From Agrobacterium vitis (GTDB taxonomy: Bacteria; Pseudomonadota; Alphaproteobacteria; Rhizobiales; Rhizobiaceae), in assembly GCF_013426735.1 (NCBI RefSeq), contig NZ_AP023275.1, forward strand, positions 1 to 64,000: 64,000 nucleotides of DNA, given 5' to 3'. Below, piece after piece: positions 1-8,025 of the stretch. The translations under genes were made by a program, and so were the position numbers. Under the pieces are notes generated by a model. That model was not told the DNA's origin. It worked only from the letters and a program-made list of their open reading frames with translations, and made no database searches. Numbering within the stretch: position 1 is the first letter of the stretch; the number at the start of each line of letters is the position of its first letter.

Positions 1-1017
1 ATTGTCGATCCAGGCAATAGAGCCGCCACCGGCGCCGATCGTGCGGATGTCGATCATTGGGATCTGGATCGGCATGCCCCATTCGATTTCGAATGCGGTG
101 GTGAAACGCTCGCGACCGTCCAAAACAGTGGCGACGTCGCTTGACGTTCCGCCGATGTCGATGGTGACGAGGTTTTCGATGCCGGTGAGCTTGGCAACGG
201 CACGGCTGGCGATGACGCCGCCGGTCGGACCGGAGAGAACGAGATTGACCGGCGCGTTCGCGGCCGCGTCCAGCGTCATCTCACCGCCGTTCGATTTGAT
301 AACGACGACATTGGCATCCATCTTTGCCTCGTCCAGCCGCTTGCGCATGCTGGCAAGCTGGCGGGTGACGACAGGCTTCAGATAGGCATCGGCGATGGCG
401 GTCGATGCACGTTCATATTCCTTCCATTTCGGAAGAATTTCATAGGACGCCGTGATCGGTAGACCTGGCAGCTCTTCGGCGAGGATTGCCTTGATGCGCA
501 GCTCGTGCACGGGGTTCACGTAGGAAAACAGGGTGCAAACGGCAACCGCTTGAATATCCGGCATGGCACGGATGGTCGCCGCCAGGGTCCGGACCTCTGC
601 TTCGTCTAGCGCCATGAGCACGTTGCCCTTGGCATCAAGACGCTCGGTCAGCTCGAAGGAATGGCTTCGCTTGACCAGAGGCGTCGGCTTCACCCAGCTC
701 ATATCATAGTGATAGCGGCGATTTCCGCGCTGAATGAAGGGAATATCGCGGAAGCCCCTTGTCGTGACATAGGCAACTGTTGCGCCTTTGCGCTCGAGCA
801 CTGCGTTCGTGCCAACCGTCGTGCCGAGGCGAACATAATCGATCTCGTCCCTGTGCGCGAACTCGGAGAGGCCATTCAGGATGCCGACGACAGGATCCGT
901 CGGTACGGATCTGACCTTCCACACATTGATGGTGCGCTTTTCGCGATCATAGGCGACGAAGTCGGTGAACGTGCCGCCGACATCAATACCAAGCATGAAA
1001 CGAGACTGATTATCCAT
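1..1017 (-). CDS. Hydantoinase/oxoprolinase family protein, N-terminal part (runs off window)
   Basis: Reading the minus strand from an ATG at 1017 gives an open frame to the window edge, 339 codons. The product begins MDNQSRFMLGIDVGGTFTDF, the DVGGTFTD phosphate loop of the HyuA/ATP-dependent oxoprolinase family, and reaches a GAGGGSIAWID stretch typical of that family. HyuA proteins are usually about 680 residues, so roughly half is present and the rest (often followed by hyuB) lies outside. A GAAGG ribosome site precedes the ATG. It is divergent from the ABC importer and shares its 350 bp regulatory region. Substrate is unknown; members open hydantoins, 5-oxoproline or acetone-type substrates using ATP. 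Confidence 0.88.
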   Translation of the reverse strand, partial: MDNQSRFMLGIDVGGTFTDFVAYDREKRTINVWKVRSVPTDPVVGILNGLSEFAHRDEIDYVRLGTTVGTNAVLERKGATVAYVTTRGFRDIPFIQRGNRRYHYDMSWVKPTPLVKRSHSFELTERLDAKGNVLMALDEAEVRTLAATIRAMPDIQAVAVCTLFSYVNPVHELRIKAILAEELPGLPITASYEILPKWKEYERASTAIADAYLKPVVTRQLASMRKRLDEAKMDANVVVIKSNGGEMTLDAAANAPVNLVLSGPTGGVIASRAVAKLTGIENLVTIDIGGTSSDVATVLDGRERFTTAFEIEWGMPIQIPMIDIRTIGAGGGSIAWIDN

Positions 1018-1030
1018 GAAGCCTTCTTTG

Positions 1031-1046
1031 ACGTACTCTCGTACGT
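1031..1046. promoter_or_regulatory. Inverted repeat upstream of the hydantoinase gene
   Basis: ACGTAC-TCTC-GTACGT, two perfect 6-bp arms around a 4-base centre, lies 14 bp upstream of the hydantoinase start. It could be an operator or a 5' leader hairpin. Function is inferred from position only. Confidence 0.3.
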
Positions 1047-1079
1047 TCCCCTTATTTGCGTGGATTGTGTTGCGTTTTA

Positions 1080-1093
1080 GTGTATCGATCCAC
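1080..1093. promoter_or_regulatory. Operator-like palindrome, site 1
   Basis: GTGTATCGATCCAC differs at one base from the perfect palindrome GTGTATCGATACAC. A second copy, also one base off, is at 1297-1310. Two near-identical palindromes in the intergenic region between the hydantoinase and ABC operons suggest the binding sites of one dimeric regulator (LacI, GntR or DeoR type) not encoded in this window. Confidence 0.5.
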
Positions 1094-1277
1094 AAAATAC
1101 AAACTACTGTCAACCTCAATTTTTTAATGAGGCGAGACGTCAGCATCAAGAGAATTAAGATGCGCCGCCATCATAGGGATGATTTCATTAGGTAATTATC
1201 GCTGTTCTGACACGTATGGATATTCTACTGCCCGAGACAAAATTCGAAATTTTCCTCAGCGGGGTGGCAAAATGCGA

Positions 1278-1310
1278 TTGACGACGGCAACTATTTGTGT
1301 ACCGATACAC
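1278..1310 (+). promoter_or_regulatory. Putative ABC-operon promoter overlapped by operator site 2
   Basis: A TTGACG -35-like hexamer at 1278-1283 is followed after about 16-17 bp by a weak -10 (TACCGA). The -10 lies inside the palindrome GTGTACCGATACAC at 1297-1310. A repressor bound here would block polymerase, so substrate-induced expression is likely. The -10 match is poor. Confidence 0.4.
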
Positions 1311-1367
1311 CTGCCGCACAATCATAAAATAATCGGCTATTCCTTCAGAGGTAGAAAGGTCTTTTCC

Positions 1368-2483
1368 ATGGAAACCAAGTCACGCATTGGCGTTCTTGCT
1401 GCTCTTCTTTGTGCAAGCGCGATCACACCGGTCGCAGCGCAGGACAAAGCTGTTCCCGATGGCGTCATGTCGCACAAGTTCGCTTGGGGCGACTTTAAGC
1501 TCGCACCCCGCATCGCCGACAAGCTGAAGACCGGAAAGCCGGTCAACATCGTCATTCAAGTTGCCGGAACAGGCGTGCCGATTTCCGGCGCCCAGTTCAA
1601 GTTTGGTACCGTCAAGGGTTGCGAAGATGCCAAGGCGGCCGGCCTCAACGCAAACTGCCGCCTGGTCGGCCCGGTCAACCCGGATCCGGCACAGCAGATC
1701 AACGAACTTGAGACGCTTCTCAACTCTGATCAGGTCGATTGCCTTGGCGTCCAGGCACCGCTACCCAATCAGTTCAACGCCATCATCAACCGTTACGTCG
1801 ACGCCGGCGTTCCGGCGATGACGCTGAACAACGATGCTGCCAAGTCCAAGCGCTTCTCATTCTCGGCGCTGAACGAAGTTGCTGCCGGACGTTTCAACGG
1901 CGAAGCGACGGCAAAGCTGGTCAAGGAAATGCGGCTAACCATAACCGAGGTGGCCCTCGGTAGCGGCGGCCCGGATGAGCCCTGGGCCCAGGGCCGCATG
2001 CAGGGCTTTCAGGAAGGCTTCAAGGCCTCCTATCCAGATGTGAAGTTCTTCAACGACTACAAGACCGGCCTGCCGACGAGCCGGAACTACACCACGGCGG
2101 AAGTCATCGACAGCGTGACGCCGTTCCTGACGGGCAACCCGAAGGTCAATCTGTTTTTCCATACCGACCAGGGTGTCGAGGGCGTTGCGCGCGTCATCAA
2201 CAATCTGGGCCTGACCGGCAAATCCTTTACTTCGGGCTTCAACGTCAGCGGCGCAATTCTGGACGATATCGAAGCGGGCCGGACGCTCGTCACCATCGAT
2301 CAGGGCTTCGACAATCAGTCCGAAGCTGCAGTAAAGCAATGCGTGGCCTACCTGACCAAGGGCGACGTTCCCGCTGATCCCCTTCAATACCTGAACCCGA
2401 TCGTCATCACGAAGGCTGGCGGAGATGGGATGATCACGGTCGAGGCCGCCAAGGCCCGCCTGAAGGCTGCGCTCGGAAAGTAA
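1368..2483 (+). CDS. Sugar ABC transporter periplasmic substrate-binding protein
   Basis: Periplasmic binding protein of the ribose/LacI-like type (Peripla_BP_4). The chosen ATG gives METKSRIGVLAALLCASA..., a short charged N-terminus, hydrophobic core and AQDKA cleavage region, a good Sec signal peptide; an upstream in-frame ATG at 1179 would bury the signal. The mature part has paired alpha/beta lobes with the hinge motif LNNDAAKS and a late 'TIDQGFDNQSEAAV' segment typical of the family. It is 371 residues. It is first in a five-gene run (binding protein, permease, ATPase, SDR, gluconokinase), which suggests a sugar acid or keto-sugar ligand. Exact ligand cannot be read from sequence. Confidence 0.88.
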   Translation: METKSRIGVLAALLCASAITPVAAQDKAVPDGVMSHKFAWGDFKLAPRIADKLKTGKPVNIVIQVAGTGVPISGAQFKFGTVKGCEDAKAAGLNANCRLVGPVNPDPAQQINELETLLNSDQVDCLGVQAPLPNQFNAIINRYVDAGVPAMTLNNDAAKSKRFSFSALNEVAAGRFNGEATAKLVKEMRLTITEVALGSGGPDEPWAQGRMQGFQEGFKASYPDVKFFNDYKTGLPTSRNYTTAEVIDSVTPFLTGNPKVNLFFHTDQGVEGVARVINNLGLTGKSFTSGFNVSGAILDDIEAGRTLVTIDQGFDNQSEAAVKQCVAYLTKGDVPADPLQYLNPIVITKAGGDGMITVEAAKARLKAALGK

Positions 2484-2492
2484 TCCAGCGCT

Positions 2493-2516
2493 GGCGGCTG
2501 GCTTCGGCGAGCCGCC
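2493..2516 (+). promoter_or_regulatory. Intercistronic stem-loop after the binding-protein gene
   Basis: Ten-base arms (GGCGGCTGGC and GCGAGCCGCC, one mismatch) close on a TTCG tetraloop, 9 bp after the stop codon. There is no T run, so it is probably a 3' stabiliser that keeps the binding protein more abundant than the permease and ATPase, as is common in such operons. Confidence 0.55.
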
Positions 2517-2611
2517 CACTTTAATAGAATCCAGGTGATGAACGCGAAGTCTCGGGCCGAAACCCCGGAACAAGCGCCTATACCGCCATGACTATCGTAA
2601 AGGGCCACAGC

Positions 2612-3664
2612 ATGCTCGCCATACTCAAACCGGGAAACATGATCAACGGGCTGCGAACGGCAGGCCTGGTGCTCGCAATCGTCGTCATTGCGGCCTTTGT
2701 GCAGAGCCAGCATGACTCGTTTCTCGGCATTAACAACCTGACGACGCTGCTGCGTTCGATGGTTGCTCTCGCTATGATCGCCTTCGCGCAGAAGCTGATC
2801 ATTCTGCTTGGCGAGATCGACCTTTCGGTCGGCTCTGTCTACGGCCTGACCTCGATTACCATGGCGACCCTTTGGCTTGGCGGCGGAGCCCTTCCCTTCA
2901 CTCTGCCACTGATTCCCGCCCTCCTCGTTTCTCTGGCCATCGCCGCTTTCGTAGGCCTTTTGAACGGGTGGTTTGTCGTCAAGGCGAGGCTTCCTTCATT
3001 CATCGTAACGCTTGGGATGCTCAATGTCGCGGAAGGTTTGCAGCTTCTGATCAGCAACGCGCAGACATTCACGCCCGCCTATTCCGACCCGGCACCGCCG
3101 GAGTGGGAGCTCTCCATCTTCAAGGCCATCGGCCAGGCGCCGCTTCTTTGGAACATCCCGAGCGCGACGCTCTGGCTCGTGGCCTCCTTCCTGCTTTTTT
3201 GGTTTATAAGGCATCGCACCGTGTTCGGCTTTCGCCTCGCCGCAATCGGCGGCAATGCCGAAGCTGCTCGCATCGCCCGTCTGCCGATCGTCAAGTACAA
3301 GTTGCTGGTCTTCCTCATCAGTGGATTGATGGCCGGTCTGGCCGGCATCGTCGACTTCTCCTATGTCGGCTCGGTCGGCCCGAGACAGGCTGGGTCTCTG
3401 CAATTCTCAGTCGTGGCAGCTGTGGTCATCGGCGGTGCAAGCCTGGCGGGCGGTCGCGGAACGATCGTCGGTACCCTGCTCGGCGCGATCCTCCTCTCGC
3501 TTCTGACGAACGGGCTTGCGCTGATGGGTGTCGGTTCCTTCGCGCAGCTTCTCTTCATCGGTATCGTCACGATCGGTGCCGTCTGGCTCGATCAGGGTTC
3601 CCAGATCCTCATCCGGCGCGCGGCCCAGCGCTCTGCCGCCAAGCGTGAGGCGAAAAGCGAATGA
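2612..3664 (+). CDS. Sugar ABC transporter permease (RbsC-like)
   Basis: Inner-membrane permease of the BPD_transp_2 family, about 350 residues and strongly hydrophobic with about 8-10 membrane segments. The segment GEIDLSVGSVYGL (first third) is the conserved RbsC/XylH motif, and 'AAVVIGGASLAGGRGTIVGT' near residue 275 is the family's ATPase-contact loop. I chose the ATG at 2612 because AAAGGG lies upstream; an ATG at 2588 has no ribosome site. The stop overlaps the ATPase start by four bases (ATGA), implying translational coupling. Confidence 0.9.
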   Translation: MLAILKPGNMINGLRTAGLVLAIVVIAAFVQSQHDSFLGINNLTTLLRSMVALAMIAFAQKLIILLGEIDLSVGSVYGLTSITMATLWLGGGALPFTLPLIPALLVSLAIAAFVGLLNGWFVVKARLPSFIVTLGMLNVAEGLQLLISNAQTFTPAYSDPAPPEWELSIFKAIGQAPLLWNIPSATLWLVASFLLFWFIRHRTVFGFRLAAIGGNAEAARIARLPIVKYKLLVFLISGLMAGLAGIVDFSYVGSVGPRQAGSLQFSVVAAVVIGGASLAGGRGTIVGTLLGAILLSLLTNGLALMGVGSFAQLLFIGIVTIGAVWLDQGSQILIRRAAQRSAAKREAKSE

Positions 3665-5148
3665 TCAGGCTTTCGGCGACGAATCTGCGCAAGAATTATG
3701 GTCCGACAAGAGCGCTTGCCGGCTTGTCCATGGAACTGTCCTCGGGCGACATCGTCGGGCTGGCTGGTCCAAATGGGGCTGGAAAGAGCACCCTCACCCG
3801 CATGCTCGCGGGCGAAGAACTCCCGGACTCCGGCTCGATCATCTTGGAAAGGAACGGTCGTGGCGTCGACCGCGTAACGGATCACGTTGCGGTCGTCCAT
3901 CAGGAACCCCAGGTCTGGCCAAACCTGACCGTGCTTGAAAACCTTGCGGTCGGCCGCGAAGCCTCCGCCGTGGGTTCGCCGCGACCCAAGGTAGATCCAT
4001 CGCCGGCGCTGAAACTGCTGGAACTGGAGCGTTTCGCGCACTACCAGCTCTCCGATCTGTCACTCGCCGTTCAGCAACGCGTCGAGATTGCGCGGGCAAT
4101 CATGTACGAAGCGGACATCTTCCTGTTCGACGAGCCGAATTCCGCGCTAACCGACGAGGAGTCGAAATCGCTCTTCTCGGTCATGCGGCGATTGGCCGAT
4201 GCGGGCAAGATCGTCCTCCTGATCACGCATAGGCTCGAGGATTTCGTCAATTCCTGCGGCCGGGTTCTGGTTCTGCGAGACGGCACCATTCAAGGCGACC
4301 TCTCGGGCGATCGCATGACCGAGATGGCAATCGTCAAGGAGCTCACCCATGGCCTTAGCCTGACGGAGGCGACTTCACGCGCGACGGGCCGTCAAATGCC
4401 ACCGGACCCGTCGTTCATCGTCTCGCTCAATAGCTGCTCCGATCCAGCCGGAAGTTTTGACCGGATCGATCTGAATATTGTGCCCGGAACCGTTACCATC
4501 GTCGCTGGAGTTGAGGGCTCCGGAGCGCGCGAACTTGTTCGCGCTCTGGGCCGCTACAGTCCGATCAGCGGAAATCTGAACGCCAGGCGGAAAGACGGCA
4601 ATGAAATCGCCGTTAGTTATGTTGCTGCAAGCAGGCGATCGACCGTCTTCCCGAACTTAAGCGTTGGCGACAATCTCGTTGCCCGGCTCAATTGGTCGTC
4701 ACTATGCAGCCCGATACCCTTTCTTTCCCGCTCGAAGATTGCTGCCCGGGCTGACGCTGCGGTCAAGAAATACTTTGTAAAGACCGCGAGCATCGACCAT
4801 CCGATCACCTCGCTCAGTGGTGGAAACCAGCAGAAGGTGGTCGTCAGTGCGGCAGTTGAATATGGTGCGGAACTTCTGGTCATCGAGGAGCCGACCCGCG
4901 GGGTGGACTTTAGCAGCAAACGGGACATCTATGCGATCCTTCGTGACTATGCTGCGAAAGGTAACGCTGTTGTTCTTTTCTGCACAGAAGTCCCGGAAAT
5001 GTATGAGGTTGGCGACGAGGTGGTCGTTGTATCGCATGGCCGCATCATGGGCAATGCGGCCATCGACGAACATGCCTCGGCGACCCAGTTGACACATCGC
5101 ATCACCGAACTGGAATCCGCCCATTCCACCATCTCGGAAAGGGCTTGA
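3661..5148 (+). CDS. Sugar ABC transporter ATP-binding protein, two ABC domains (RbsA-like)
   Basis: 495 residues with two tandem ABC cassettes, as in RbsA/XylG. Domain 1 has Walker A GPNGAGKST (residues 36-44) and Walker B IFLFDEPNSA. Its signature is degenerate (LSDLSLAVQQ rather than LSGGQQ). Domain 2 has a degenerate Walker A (GVEGSGARELV) but an intact LSGGNQQKVV signature and Walker B LVIEEPTRGVD. Each domain therefore lacks one canonical element, so the two composite ATP sites are not equal, which is usual for this subfamily. Energises import with the preceding permease. Confidence 0.92.
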   Translation: MIRLSATNLRKNYGPTRALAGLSMELSSGDIVGLAGPNGAGKSTLTRMLAGEELPDSGSIILERNGRGVDRVTDHVAVVHQEPQVWPNLTVLENLAVGREASAVGSPRPKVDPSPALKLLELERFAHYQLSDLSLAVQQRVEIARAIMYEADIFLFDEPNSALTDEESKSLFSVMRRLADAGKIVLLITHRLEDFVNSCGRVLVLRDGTIQGDLSGDRMTEMAIVKELTHGLSLTEATSRATGRQMPPDPSFIVSLNSCSDPAGSFDRIDLNIVPGTVTIVAGVEGSGARELVRALGRYSPISGNLNARRKDGNEIAVSYVAASRRSTVFPNLSVGDNLVARLNWSSLCSPIPFLSRSKIAARADAAVKKYFVKTASIDHPITSLSGGNQQKVVVSAAVEYGAELLVIEEPTRGVDFSSKRDIYAILRDYAAKGNAVVLFCTEVPEMYEVGDEVVVVSHGRIMGNAAIDEHASATQLTHRITELESAHSTISERA

Positions 5149-5150
5149 GA

Positions 5151-5921
5151 ATGCTGGAAAGAACACTCTTCAATCTGGACGGCAAGCATGCGCTCGTCAC
5201 CGGATCAAGCCAGGGCATCGGCCTGGCGATTGCCGAAGGCCTTGCGAGCTATGGCGCAAGCGTAACCCTGAACGGCCGCGATCCCGCCAAGCTTGAGGCG
5301 GCCCGGAACACGCTCAAAAAAGCAGGAGCCGAGGTCAACGCCGCTGCGTTCGATGTCACGGACGCAAAGGCAGTGACGAATGGCGTCCGCCTTATTGAGG
5401 AACGTTTCGGACCAGTCGACATCCTTGTCAACAATGCCGGCATGCAGTTTCGCTCGCCACTTGATAAGTTTCCGCACGACAAGTGGGACGCGCTGCTGAG
5501 GACAAATGTCTCGAGCGTCTTCTACGTTTCGCAGCCCGTCGCGCAGCAAATGATCGAACGGGGCGGCGGCAAGATCATCAACATTGCCTCGGTGCAAAGC
5601 GAACTCGCACGCCCCGGCATCGCGCCATATACGGCAACCAAGGGCGCAGTTAAAAACCTGACACGCGGCATGTGCATTGACTGGGCCCGTCATGGGTTAC
5701 AGATCAACGCCATCGCACCCGGCTATTTTAAAACTCCACTCAATCAGGCTCTTGTTGATGACACGGCGTTCTCCGCGTGGCTTGAGACACGCACACCGGC
5801 AGGCCGCTGGGGCAACGTGTCAGAACTTATCGGCGCTGCAGTGTTCCTTGCGAGTGATGCATCGTCATTCATCAATGGGCATACACTTTATGTCGATGGC
5901 GGGATTACCGTATCGCTCTAG
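5151..5921 (+). CDS. Short-chain dehydrogenase, gluconate 5-dehydrogenase type
   Basis: Classical SDR of 256 residues. The cofactor motif TGSSQGIG is at residues 17-24, NNAG near 95, and the catalytic Ser-Tyr-Lys follows (IASVQ, then YTATK). The start MLERTLFNLDGKHALVTG resembles IdnO/gluconate 5-dehydrogenases, which interconvert 5-ketogluconate and gluconate with NADP(H). A GGAAAGGG ribosome site fits the ATG at 5151 better than the TTG overlapping the ATPase stop. With gluconokinase following, the likely route is keto-sugar acid to gluconate to 6-phosphogluconate. Substrate is inferred from context. Confidence 0.8.
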   Translation: MLERTLFNLDGKHALVTGSSQGIGLAIAEGLASYGASVTLNGRDPAKLEAARNTLKKAGAEVNAAAFDVTDAKAVTNGVRLIEERFGPVDILVNNAGMQFRSPLDKFPHDKWDALLRTNVSSVFYVSQPVAQQMIERGGGKIINIASVQSELARPGIAPYTATKGAVKNLTRGMCIDWARHGLQINAIAPGYFKTPLNQALVDDTAFSAWLETRTPAGRWGNVSELIGAAVFLASDASSFINGHTLYVDGGITVSL

Positions 5922-6017
5922 CTTTTTGCATAGGCTTGGCTGGAAATCATGGCCAATGCCTCGCTCCTCCTTCCGGCCGTTTGACAAATTGCCAGCAATC
6001 CCAGTGAGAGCCTTGAC

Positions 6018-6584
6018 GTGACTGCTTTTGAACCCTCGCCAAGCATATCATTTGGCAGCGTAACCGTTGTGATAGGTGTCTCAGGTTGCGGCAAATCCAC
6101 CGTCGCGAAGCGACTAGCGGAAGAAGTTGGATGGCGTTTTTTGGAAGGTGATACGCTTCATCCTGAAGCCAATATTTTGAAAATGCGTCGAGGCATTCCA
6201 TTATCCGATGACGATCGTCTTCCGTGGCTGGAGAGGATTGCCGACGAACTTTTGTCGGCATCGGACAAGGGGGAAGGCATTGTCGCCTCTTGCTCAGCGC
6301 TTAAATTTATTTATCGGGAACGGCTACGCGACCGTTTAGGCCGAAGGCTGAATTTCGTATTTCTCAACGCTTCGTATGAGGCGCTTAGTATCCGACTTGG
6401 CGGCCGGACGAACCATTTCATGCCACCGTCACTGCTTCGCAGTCAATTCGCGACGCTTGAGACGCCTGCAGGAGAACCGGACGCCTATGAAGTAAACGCA
6501 GAATTGGGCATCGAGGATATCCTTGATTGCGTCCGGGCGCTATTCACGAAAAAGGGGCGTATAACTGGCTACGGTGCCAGGTGA
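6018..6584 (+). CDS. Gluconokinase (thermoresistant GntK/IdnK type)
   Basis: 188 residues. Walker A GVSGCGKST near residue 22, then FLEGDTLHPEANILKMRRG with the gluconate-contact GD.lHP..N..KM motif, then the PLSDDDRLPWL stretch diagnostic of the family. It phosphorylates D-gluconate to 6-phosphogluconate for the Entner-Doudoroff or pentose phosphate route. The start is a GTG at 6018; no ATG fits. It ends the sugar-acid operon, about 95 bp after the dehydrogenase. Confidence 0.92.
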   Translation: MTAFEPSPSISFGSVTVVIGVSGCGKSTVAKRLAEEVGWRFLEGDTLHPEANILKMRRGIPLSDDDRLPWLERIADELLSASDKGEGIVASCSALKFIYRERLRDRLGRRLNFVFLNASYEALSIRLGGRTNHFMPPSLLRSQFATLETPAGEPDAYEVNAELGIEDILDCVRALFTKKGRITGYGAR

Positions 6585-6987
6585 TTGCCAAGTGTGATGA
6601 GTCTGAAACAATCGAGGCCTATCTAACGCGCGATATGTCGGATTCTTTTACGGCTGCCAAAGTCACCAGAGGTGAATCACCGAATCAGAATCGCTCGCCT
6701 CAAATCCTGGGAATATTATCCTGAATATTAGAATGTCGAACAATTCGCATCGAGATCTGACGGGTAGGGCGTCAGGTAGTTTGCTCAAACAAGATTCCCT
6801 GCGAGGTTAGGGTCCAAATATCTGGCCGCCAGCAGCGACGATACAGCCAAAATCTTGAACGCTGTAATTTGGCAACCGAGGGCGGAGCAGCGCCGAGATT
6901 GGCGGCTTGAAGAGTATTTCTCGGACGTAGGTTGTAATAGCTTGGTATAGCAGCCATTATCTTTAGGTGCGGCAACCACAGTGCCGT
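6585..6987. other. Intergenic stretch with no supported gene
   Basis: Short open frames on both strands show no recognisable domain and no convincing ribosome site. The sequence separates the sugar-acid operon from the convergent LysR gene. No clear terminator hairpin was seen. Confidence 0.4.
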
Positions 6988-7902
6988 CTATGCGTGTTCG
7001 AAATAACGATCAGCGTTGTCGCCCATAAGCTTGATGAGCTGATCCCGACCTGCGTCTCTAACACCCTTCATCCAGGCTGCCGCGAGCGGAAGCGTTTCCA
7101 GCCGGCTGTCGTCCGACGTGCGGATCGACAGGAACTTCAAGCCTTTGACGGTCAGCTTCGCCGTCCAACGCGGTACGATCGCGGATCCGATGCCCGCTGC
7201 GACGAGATTGATGATCGTCTGCTTCTCGTCCGCGACCTGCGCGATACGCGGGCGGAGCCCAGCCTTTGCGAATATGTTCATCGTAAGATCGTGACTGTGG
7301 GGACGAGACCGGCGATCCGGGACGATGAGCGGTTCGTCTACCAAGGCGTCCACCGTTACCTCGCCAGCCGCAGCAAGCGGATTGGTAGATGAAACGGCGA
7401 CGACCGCTGTTTCGAAAAACAAAGGCTTCACCGAGATGGCGCGGCTCAACCCATGCGTAGGCCGGATCAGAATGACGTCAAGCCGTCCGGCCAGAAGCTT
7501 AGGCACCAGCCTAATGGTCTTGTCTTCGACGATCTGGACGATCGTGCCCGGAGAGACTTCTCGAAAATCCTGTAGAAGCTGCGGGACCAGGCCTGCCGCT
7601 GCGCTGTCTATCGTTCCGATGCGAAGGAACTGGGAATGCTCATGACTTGCGCCGCGAAACCGATCCGCGAGCTTCTCAAGACGGTCCAGGATTGGCTTGA
7701 CCTCCTCAAGGAGCAAAACACCATCCTGCGTGAGATTAACGCTGCGCGTCGTCCGCACGAACAGCTGCGTCCCGAGCGACTCTTCAAGGAGACGGACATG
7801 ACGACCGAGAGACGCAGGTAAAATCCCGGCTTTTTGGGCCGCTCTCCCGAAGTGCAATTCGTCGGCAACAACAACGAAACACCTTAGCTGCTCAAGCTCC
7901 AT
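6988..7902 (-). CDS. ttuA: LysR-family regulator of the tartrate operon
   Basis: 304 residues. An N-terminal LysR winged helix-turn-helix (MELEQLRCFVVVADELHFGRAAQKAG, residues 1-60) is followed by a two-lobe periplasmic-binding-like effector domain. It is transcribed divergently from the MFS gene with 123 bp between them, the usual arrangement for a LysR activator and its target. By synteny it corresponds to TtuA of the A. vitis tartrate cluster. The ligand is presumably tartrate or a derivative (inference). Confidence 0.82.
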   Translation of the reverse strand: MELEQLRCFVVVADELHFGRAAQKAGILPASLGRHVRLLEESLGTQLFVRTTRSVNLTQDGVLLLEEVKPILDRLEKLADRFRGASHEHSQFLRIGTIDSAAAGLVPQLLQDFREVSPGTIVQIVEDKTIRLVPKLLAGRLDVILIRPTHGLSRAISVKPLFFETAVVAVSSTNPLAAAGEVTVDALVDEPLIVPDRRSRPHSHDLTMNIFAKAGLRPRIAQVADEKQTIINLVAAGIGSAIVPRWTAKLTVKGLKFLSIRTSDDSRLETLPLAAAWMKGVRDAGRDQLIKLMGDNADRYFEHA

Positions 7903-7924
7903 CGAAACAGTCCATTATTTCATT

Positions 7925-7938
7925 TAATTATACAATTA
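7925..7938. promoter_or_regulatory. AT-rich palindrome in the ttuA-ttuB divergon
   Basis: TAATTATACAATTA matches its reverse complement at 12 of 14 positions and sits 23 bp upstream of the ttuA start. LysR sites are often AT-rich interrupted palindromes of the T-N11-A kind, so this is a candidate TtuA site or the ttuA -10 region. Confidence 0.4.
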
Positions 7939-8025
7939 TATGAGTGTTGGCTCTGAGGAAAGGGGATAATAGCGTCGCCCGATGCCGCTGGAGGGCGGAA
8001 GACTTACATCTGGGAGGAGCTCGCT

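Noticed and set aside
1935..2573. Long minus-strand frame opposite the sugar-binding-protein gene
   Set aside because: It is the complement of a well-supported gene in GC-rich DNA, with no domain or ribosome site.
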